DNA of 10,352 nucleotides from Pseudomonadota bacterium (GTDB lineage: Bacteria; Pseudomonadota; Gammaproteobacteria; Burkholderiales; Burkholderiaceae_C): contig JAFAGF010000100.1 of the NCBI GenBank assembly GCA_023422975.1, forward strand, positions 1-10,352, in the 5' to 3' direction. Numbering within the stretch: the stretch's first letter is position 1; every line of letters begins with the position of its first letter. Below the pieces are notes generated by a model. The model saw nothing but the letters and a program-made list of their open reading frames with translations, did no database searches and had not been told where the DNA came from. Position numbers and translations under genes: made by a program. Shown here one piece after another: positions 5,489-10,352 of the stretch.

Positions 5489-6976
5489 ATGAACCGCGAA
5501 CTGTTGATGTTGGTTGAAGCCATTTCGCGCGAAAAGAACGTAGAACGCGATGTGGTGTTTGGCGCCGTTGAGTTGGCTTTGGCACAAGCTACCAAGAAGC
5601 TGTATGAGGGCGAAGTGGACATCCGCGTTGCGATCGATCGCGACAGCGGTGACTACGACACTTTCCGCCGCTGGGTAGTGGTGTCTGATGATGCGGGTCT
5701 GCAAAATCCTGAAGCAGAAGAAATGCTGATGGATGCAGAAGACCGTGTGCCAGGCATTCAAGTCGGTGAGTTCATCGAAGAACAGATCGAGTCTGTGCCG
5801 ATTGGTCGTATCGGTGCGATGACTGCCAAGCAAGTCATCTTGCAGAAAATTCGTGACGCTGAGCGCGAAATGCTGCTCAACGAATTCATGGCTCGCGGCG
5901 AGAAGATTTTTACCGGCACGGTCAAGCGCATGGACAAGGGCGACATCATCGTCGAATCCGGTCGCGTGGAAGGCCGCTTGCGTCGCAGCGAGATGATTCC
6001 CAAGGAAAATCTGCGCAATGGTGACCGTGTTCGCGCCATGATCATGGAAGTGGACTTGACCTTACGTGGCGCACCCATTGTGCTGTCGCGTTCGGCGCCA
6101 GAGTTCATGATTGAGTTGTTCCGCAACGAAGTGCCAGAGATTGAGCAAGGTCTACTGGAAATCAAGAGCTGTGCGCGTGATCCTGGCAGTCGTGCCAAGA
6201 TTGCGGTGATTTCGCATGACAAGCGTGTAGACCCCATTGGTACTTGTGTCGGTGTGCGCGGCACCCGTGTGAACGCGGTGAGCACGGAGTTGGCTGGCGA
6301 GCGTGTCGACATCGTGCTGTGGTCGGAAGATCCTGCACAGTTCGTGATTGGTGCGCTGGCACCTGCGAATGTCTCTTCTATCGTTGTGGATGAAGAAAAG
6401 CACGCCATGGATGTGGTGGTGGATGAGGAGAATCTCGCTATCGCAATCGGTCGTGGTGGTCAGAACGTGCGTTTGGCTTCTGACCTGACGGGCTGGAAGA
6501 TCAACATCATGGATGCTGCTGAGTCTGCTCAGAAGCAAGCTGAAGAAACCGACTCCGCACGCAAGCTGTTCGTAGAGAAGCTGGATGTGGACGAAGAACT
6601 CGCCGGCATCTTGGTAGATGAAGGCTTTAGCAGTTTGGAAGAGGTGGCGTATGTGCCGCTGTCTGAAATGCTGGAAATCGAAGCTTTCGATGAGGAAACC
6701 GTGACTGAGCTGCGTGCCCGTGCCAAGGATGCGCTGCTGACCATGGAAATTGCTCAAGAAGAGAGCGTAAGCGGTGTCTCGCAAGAGTTGCGTGACCTAG
6801 AAGGTTTGACACCTGAGCTGGTGGCCAAGTTGGCTGCTGGTGGCGTGTTGACTCGTGATGACTTGGCCGATTTGGCCATCGATGAACTGACCGAATTGAC
6901 CGGTCAAACTGAAGACGAAGCCAAGGCTTTGATCATGAAGGCGCGTGAACACTGGTTCACCGACGGTCAGGAATAA
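5489..6976 (+). CDS. nusA: Transcription termination/antitermination factor NusA
   Basis: NusA binds RNA polymerase and RNA and controls pausing, intrinsic termination and antitermination. The 495 residues equal the E. coli length. In order: an N-terminal polymerase-binding domain (about 1-125, [20 protein letters not shown]), an S1 domain (about 135-200, [22 protein letters not shown]), KH1 with GVRG (255-258), KH2 with GRGG (321-324) in [20 protein letters not shown], and two acidic C-terminal repeats (about 363-420 and 435-490). Having both acidic repeats is the gamma/beta-proteobacterial form; the second one contacts the alpha subunit C-terminal domain in E. coli. A good SD, AGGAGA (5475-5480), lies 8 nt before the ATG. 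In E. coli NusA represses its own operon through leader termination. The leader hairpin here makes similar control possible, but the sequence does not prove it. Confidence 0.98.
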   Translation: MNRELLMLVEAISREKNVERDVVFGAVELALAQATKKLYEGEVDIRVAIDRDSGDYDTFRRWVVVSDDAGLQNPEAEEMLMDAEDRVPGIQVGEFIEEQIESVPIGRIGAMTAKQVILQKIRDAEREMLLNEFMARGEKIFTGTVKRMDKGDIIVESGRVEGRLRRSEMIPKENLRNGDRVRAMIMEVDLTLRGAPIVLSRSAPEFMIELFRNEVPEIEQGLLEIKSCARDPGSRAKIAVISHDKRVDPIGTCVGVRGTRVNAVSTELAGERVDIVLWSEDPAQFVIGALAPANVSSIVVDEEKHAMDVVVDEENLAIAIGRGGQNVRLASDLTGWKINIMDAAESAQKQAEETDSARKLFVEKLDVDEELAGILVDEGFSSLEEVAYVPLSEMLEIEAFDEETVTELRARAKDALLTMEIAQEESVSGVSQELRDLEGLTPELVAKLAAGGVLTRDDLADLAIDELTELTGQTEDEAKALIMKAREHWFTDGQE

Positions 6977-7001
6977 GGGTCAGGGAGGATCGAACGGAGA
7001 T

Positions 7002-9842
7002 ATGTCTTTGAACACTGTTGCCGAGTTCGCCAACGAACTTAAAAAATCCCCTGAGACTCTGCTGGAACAACTCAAAGCTGCTGGTGTGGCGAAGAATTCC
7101 AGCACTGATGCCTTGACCGAAGCAGACAAGCAAAAACTGTTGTCGTACCTCAAAGCCAGCCATGGCTCTGATGACGGCAAAAAGAAGATCACGCTGACGA
7201 AGAAGTCGACCAGCGAGATCAAGCAGGCCGATGCCACAGGCAAGGCCCGCACCATCCAAGTGGAAGTGCGCAAGAAGCGCACTTTCATCAAACGTGACGA
7301 TGCCCCCGAGGTGGTTGCAGAGGCTGCAGCCCGTTCTGCTCAAGCTGCACAAGCTTCCCAAGAGCTGGCACGCCGCGAGGAAGAAGCACGCAAGCAAGCA
7401 GAGATGATTAGCCAACAAGAAGTTGAACTGGCGCAAGAGCGCCAAGCGCGAGAAGAGCGCGAAGACCTTGCACGCAAGGAGCGCGAGGCCGAAGAGCGCG
7501 CAGCTGCCTACGCAGCCGCAGAAGCTGCTAAGGCGCGTCAAGCCAAGGAAGCTGCCAAGGAAGCTGCCGCAGGCAATGCCGCATTTGCAGAAGCGCGTGC
7601 CAAGGCACAAGCAGAAGCCCGTGCCAAGGCCGAGGAAGAGTCACGTCAACGTGCTGCGGATGAGGCTGCACGTGCTAAGGATTTGGACGATCGTCGTCGC
7701 AAAGCTTTGCAAGAAGCTGAAGCCATTCGGGCAATGATGGCAGCACCTAAGAAGGTGTTGGTTGCCAAGAAGCCTGAAGAGCCTAAAAAGGCGGCACCCG
7801 CTGCAGCAGATGCCAAGAAGGCACCTGCCAAGGATGCCAAGGGCGCTGCGACGACCACCACGACTGCCAAGGACAAAGAATCCAATGGCAGCCGTGCAGG
7901 CAAGGAAGTCAAGTCTGCGAAGCTGTCTTCGAGCTGGGGCAATGACGCCGGCAAGAAGAAGGAAATCAAAACCCGTGGCGACAGCTCCGGTGGCGTTGGC
8001 CGCTCCAACTGGCGCGGAGGCCCCCGTGGCGGCCGTCGTGGCGATCGCAACGATCACCACCAGCAACAGCAGCAACAAGAATTCCGTGCACTGGAAATCT
8101 CGGTGCCAGAAACGATCACCGTGGCCGAATTGGCCCACAAGATGGCGGTGAAGGCTTCCGAGCTGATCAAGGTGCTGATGAAGATGGGCCAGATGGTCAC
8201 CATCAACCAGCCGTTGGACCAAGACACCGCCATGATCGTGGTGGAAGAAATGGGTCACACCGCCAAGGTGGCAGCGTTGGATTCGCCAGAAGCGTTCAGC
8301 GAAGAAGATGCATCGAAGTACACCGGCGAATTGTTGCCACGTGCACCTGTGGTGACCGTGATGGGCCACGTGGACCACGGTAAGACCTCGCTGCTGGACT
8401 ACATCCGCCGTTCGCGTGTGGCCTCTGGCGAAGCAGGTGGCATTACCCAGCACATCGGTGCTTACCACGTGGAAACTCCACGCGGCATCGTAACTTTCTT
8501 GGACACTCCTGGTCACGAGGCGTTTACCGCCATGCGTGCCCGCGGTGCCCAATCCACCGACATCGTGATTCTGGTGTGCGCGGCCGACGACGGTGTGATG
8601 CCACAGACCAAGGAAGCCATCAAGCACGCCAAGGCGGCTGGTGTTCCTATCGTGGTGGCCATCACCAAGGCTGACAAGCCTGAAGCCAACCCCGAGCGTG
8701 TCAAGCAAGAGCTGGTGGTGGAAGAGGTCTTGCCTGAAGAATACGGTGGTGATTCGCCATTCATCGCTGTGTCGTCCAAGACTGGCATGGGCATCGACGA
8801 CTTGCTGGAGCAAGTGCTGCTGCAAGCCGAAGTGCTGGAACTCAAGGCCCCTGTGGATGCGTCCGCCAAGGGTCTGGTGATTGAAGCGCAACTGGACAAG
8901 GGTCGCGGTTCTGTGGCTACGGTGCTGGTGCAGTCCGGTACCTTGAAGGTGGGCGATGTGGTGCTGGCTGGCCAAACTTATGGCCGCGTGCGTGCCATGT
9001 TGGACGAAGACGGCAAGGCCGCCAAGGAAGCGGGTCCTTCGATTCCTGTCGAAATCCAGGGTCTGTCGGACGTGCCACAAGCCGGTGACGACTTCATGGT
9101 GATGGCCGACGAGCGCCGTGCCCGTGAAATTGCAACCTACCGTGCTGGTAAGTTCCGCAACACCAAGCTGGCCAAACAGCAAGCCGCCAAGTTGGAGAAC
9201 ATGTTCTCCGACATGACTGCTGGCAACGTGCAGACCCTGCCTTTGATCATCAAGGCCGACATGCAAGGTTCGCAAGAAGCACTGGCTGCTTCCTTGCTCA
9301 AGCTGTCGACCGAAGAAGTCAAGGTGCAGATCGTGTACTCTGGCGTGGGTGGTATTTCCGAGTCCGACGTCAACTTGGCGCTGGCTTCCAAGGCCATCAT
9401 CATCGGCTTCAACGTGCGTGCTGACGTGCAAGCCCGTAAGACGGCCGAAGGCAACGACGTGGATCTGCGCTACTACAACATCATTTACGATGCGGTAGAC
9501 GAAGTGAAGTCCGCCATGTCCGGCATGCTGACTCCCGAGAAGCGCGAAGAGATCATCGGTATGGCCGAGATCCGCACCGTATTCGTGGCCACCAAGATCG
9601 GCACGATTGCTGGTTCGTACATCACCCAGGGTCACGTTACCCGCAACGCACACTTCCGTTTGCTGCGCGACAACGTGGTCATCTACACGGGCGAAATCGA
9701 ATCGCTGCGCCGCATGAAGGACGACGTCAAGGAAGTCAAGGAAGGCTTCGAGTGCGGTATCAAGCTGCGCAACTACAACGACATCCGCGAAGGCGATGTG
9801 TTGGAAGTGTTCGAAATCAAGGAAATCGCGCGTACGCTGTAA
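7002..9842 (+). CDS. infB: Translation initiation factor IF-2
   Basis: IF2 is the GTPase that brings fMet-tRNA to the 30S subunit and promotes 50S joining. The 946 residues exceed the 890 of E. coli. In order: a first IF2_N domain (1-50, [20 protein letters not shown]); a long charged Ala/Glu/Lys/Arg linker; an RGG-rich, HHQQQQQQ stretch (326-359); a second IF2_N domain (about 360-412); the G domain with G1 GHVDHGKT (455-462), switch I T482, G3 DTPGH (501-505), G4 TKAD (555-558) and G5 SSK (591-593); then domains II to IV ending [13 protein letters not shown]4 is TKAD where most IF2 have NKxD. The ATG at 7002 is chosen for the family N-terminus; the frame opens upstream inside nusA at 6945. 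Two SD-like sites, AGGGAGGA (6982-6989) and GGAG (6996-6999), flank ideal spacing. It follows nusA by 25 nt. Confidence 0.97.
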   Translation: MSLNTVAEFANELKKSPETLLEQLKAAGVAKNSSTDALTEADKQKLLSYLKASHGSDDGKKKITLTKKSTSEIKQADATGKARTIQVEVRKKRTFIKRDDAPEVVAEAAARSAQAAQASQELARREEEARKQAEMISQQEVELAQERQAREEREDLARKEREAEERAAAYAAAEAAKARQAKEAAKEAAAGNAAFAEARAKAQAEARAKAEEESRQRAADEAARAKDLDDRRRKALQEAEAIRAMMAAPKKVLVAKKPEEPKKAAPAAADAKKAPAKDAKGAATTTTTAKDKESNGSRAGKEVKSAKLSSSWGNDAGKKKEIKTRGDSSGGVGRSNWRGGPRGGRRGDRNDHHQQQQQQEFRALEISVPETITVAELAHKMAVKASELIKVLMKMGQMVTINQPLDQDTAMIVVEEMGHTAKVAALDSPEAFSEEDASKYTGELLPRAPVVTVMGHVDHGKTSLLDYIRRSRVASGEAGGITQHIGAYHVETPRGIVTFLDTPGHEAFTAMRARGAQSTDIVILVCAADDGVMPQTKEAIKHAKAAGVPIVVAITKADKPEANPERVKQELVVEEVLPEEYGGDSPFIAVSSKTGMGIDDLLEQVLLQAEVLELKAPVDASAKGLVIEAQLDKGRGSVATVLVQSGTLKVGDVVLAGQTYGRVRAMLDEDGKAAKEAGPSIPVEIQGLSDVPQAGDDFMVMADERRAREIATYRAGKFRNTKLAKQQAAKLENMFSDMTAGNVQTLPLIIKADMQGSQEALAASLLKLSTEEVKVQIVYSGVGGISESDVNLALASKAIIIGFNVRADVQARKTAEGNDVDLRYYNIIYDAVDEVKSAMSGMLTPEKREEIIGMAEIRTVFVATKIGTIAGSYITQGHVTRNAHFRLLRDNVVIYTGEIESLRRMKDDVKEVKEGFECGIKLRNYNDIREGDVLEVFEIKEIARTL
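7587..7634 (+). repeat. Two tandem 24-nt units in the IF2 linker
   Basis: Units 7587-7610 and 7611-7634 match at 20 of 24 bases and encode AEARAKAQ and AEARAKAE (residues 196-211). This is a recent-looking 8-codon duplication in a helical, charged linker where length variation is tolerated. Confidence 0.7.
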
Positions 9843-9845
9843 ACC

Positions 9846-9923
9846 ATAGCTGTCAGCGCTGATGCATAAAGGGTTTGAAAGTCGAAAGGCTTTCAAACCC
9901 TTATCTGACTAGCGCTACAAGCT
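9846..9923. repeat. Inverted-repeat intergenic element between infB and rbfA
   Basis: The left arm AGCTGTCAGCGCT (9848-9860) and the right arm AGCGCTACAAGCT (9911-9923) are inverted copies agreeing at 10 of 13 positions. The mismatches are confined to the three bases between AGCT and AGCGCT. The arms enclose a strong hairpin. The left end matches 2793-2807 at 14 of 15 bases, so the element is dispersed. It fills nearly all the infB-rbfA gap and seems to have replaced the normal ribosome-binding region of rbfA. Confidence 0.6.
9869..9902 (+). other. 15-bp GAAA-capped RNA hairpin without U-tract, infB-rbfA gap
   Basis: AAGGGTTTGAAAG (9869-9881) pairs perfectly with CTTTCAAACCCTT (9890-9902). 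A U-G and a C-G pair extend it to 15 bp closed by the tetraloop GAAA (9884-9887), a GNRA loop. The bases after it (ATCTGACTAG) contain no T-run, so it is not a canonical terminator. It could block 3' exonucleases, act as an RNase III site, or lower read-through to rbfA. Confidence 0.75.
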
Positions 9924-9934
9924 CCTAATTTTTA

Positions 9935-10315
9935 ATGGCACCTAAACGTAAATCTGCTGCGCCTAACCGCAGCTTTAAAGTCTCTGACCAGATCCAGCGG
10001 GATCTGTCGGAGTTGATCGCCCGCGAGTTGAAGGACCCGCGTGTGGGTATGGTCACGCTGCAAAGCGTGGAAGTCACCCCTGACTACGCCCACGCCAAAG
10101 TGTTTTTCAGTCTGCTGATTGGCGATCCGGATGAGTCGCAAAAGGCGCTCAATCAGGCCGCAGGCTTCCTGCGCAATGGTTTGTTCAAGCGCTTGCACAT
10201 CCACACCGTGCCTACGCTGCACTTTATCTACGACCGCACCACCGAGCGTGCTGCCGACATGAATGCCTTGATCGCCAAGGCTGTGGCGTCACGCGGACCC
10301 GAAGAGGCCCAATAA
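9935..10315 (+). CDS. rbfA: 30S ribosome-binding factor RbfA
   Basis: RbfA binds the 30S subunit near the 5' end of 16S rRNA and is needed for late maturation and for growth in the cold. The 126-residue product is a single type II KH domain: [44 protein letters not shown], the Ala-x-Gly kink A75-A76-G77 in place of the usual GxxG, then [23 protein letters not shown]. The start at 9935 is forced, because an in-frame TAA lies at 9926-9928 and no later ATG fits the family. There is no purine-rich SD before it; the 10 bases upstream are almost all A and T. It is separated from infB by a 92-nt gap filled with a repeat element, unlike the tight spacing to truB downstream (2 nt). Confidence 0.96.
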   Translation: MAPKRKSAAPNRSFKVSDQIQRDLSELIARELKDPRVGMVTLQSVEVTPDYAHAKVFFSLLIGDPDESQKALNQAAGFLRNGLFKRLHIHTVPTLHFIYDRTTERAADMNALIAKAVASRGPEEAQ

Positions 10316-10317
10316 GC

Positions 10318-10352
10318 ATGAACGCCACGCGCACACGGGTGCAGCGGCGCCC
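10318..10352 (+). CDS. truB: tRNA pseudouridine(55) synthase TruB, N-terminal fragment (cut by window end)
   Basis: Only 11 codons are visible (MNATRTRVQRRP). RVQRRP is the usual beta-proteobacterial TruB opening before the VHGVLLLDKP segment, which would lie beyond the window. The position right after rbfA (2 nt gap, with AGAGG at 10303-10307 as SD inside rbfA) is the standard gene order. TruB makes pseudouridine 55 in the T-loop of tRNAs. The call rests on context and a short match. Confidence 0.75.
   Translation, partial: MNATRTRVQRR

Noticed and set aside
6945..7001. Extension of infB to an ATG inside nusA
   Set aside because: It would overlap the nusA end and add 19 non-family residues; [16 protein letters not shown] at 7002 is the IF2 N-terminus and has SD-like sites before it.
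7641..9896. A 751-codon open frame on the minus strand, antisense to infB
   Set aside because: It lies opposite a clear IF2 gene, has a His- and Leu-rich composition with no recognisable domain, and its openness is explained by the strong codon bias of infB.

Overview
The window looks like chromosomal DNA of a beta-proteobacterium. It is probably in the Comamonadaceae (a Comamonas, Acidovorax or Delftia relative). This rests on protein character: a RimP starting VALQQIVEQTVTGLGYDLVEIE, a TruB starting with a TRVQRRP segment, and a long IF2 with an RGG/poly-Gln linker. It also rests on dispersed intergenic elements built on AGCT-NNN-AGCGCT, which I recall as common in that family. The genus cannot be fixed from the sequence alone.

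Layout from left to right. (1) 1-2137: the end of a Yej-type peptide ABC importer, with the permease YejE (cut by the window edge) overlapping the double ATPase YejF by ATGA. (2) 2240-2689: a secreted, His/Gln-rich RcnB-family protein, followed by a short bidirectional terminator. (3) 2874-3599, minus strand: a Blc-like lipocalin with an N-terminal membrane anchor instead of a lipobox. (4) 3869-4036: an unrecognised, very basic 55-residue protein with a strong Shine-Dalgarno (SD) site and its own terminator. (5) 4254-4643: a thioredoxin-like protein with a CGVC active site. (6) 4672-10352: the translation/transcription operon rimP-nusA-infB-rbfA-truB (truB cut by the window edge), with a probable promoter and, just after it, a strong terminator-like hairpin in the leader.

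The operon genes work together. RimP and RbfA mature the 30S subunit, IF2 starts translation on it, NusA couples transcription to translation and controls pausing and termination, and TruB makes tRNA Psi55. The gene order is the usual bacterial one. The less ordinary parts are small. The leader hairpin sits within about 15 nt of the likely transcription start. A 15-bp GAAA-capped hairpin without a U-tract lies inside an inverted-repeat element between infB and rbfA. rbfA has no visible SD sequence. IF2 has TKAD where NKxD is usual in its G4 motif. The 55-residue basic protein has no assigned role.

No tRNA, rRNA, CRISPR array, insertion sequence or phage gene was seen. No gene-free stretch exceeds 300 bases. 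The longest is the divergent region 3600-3868.
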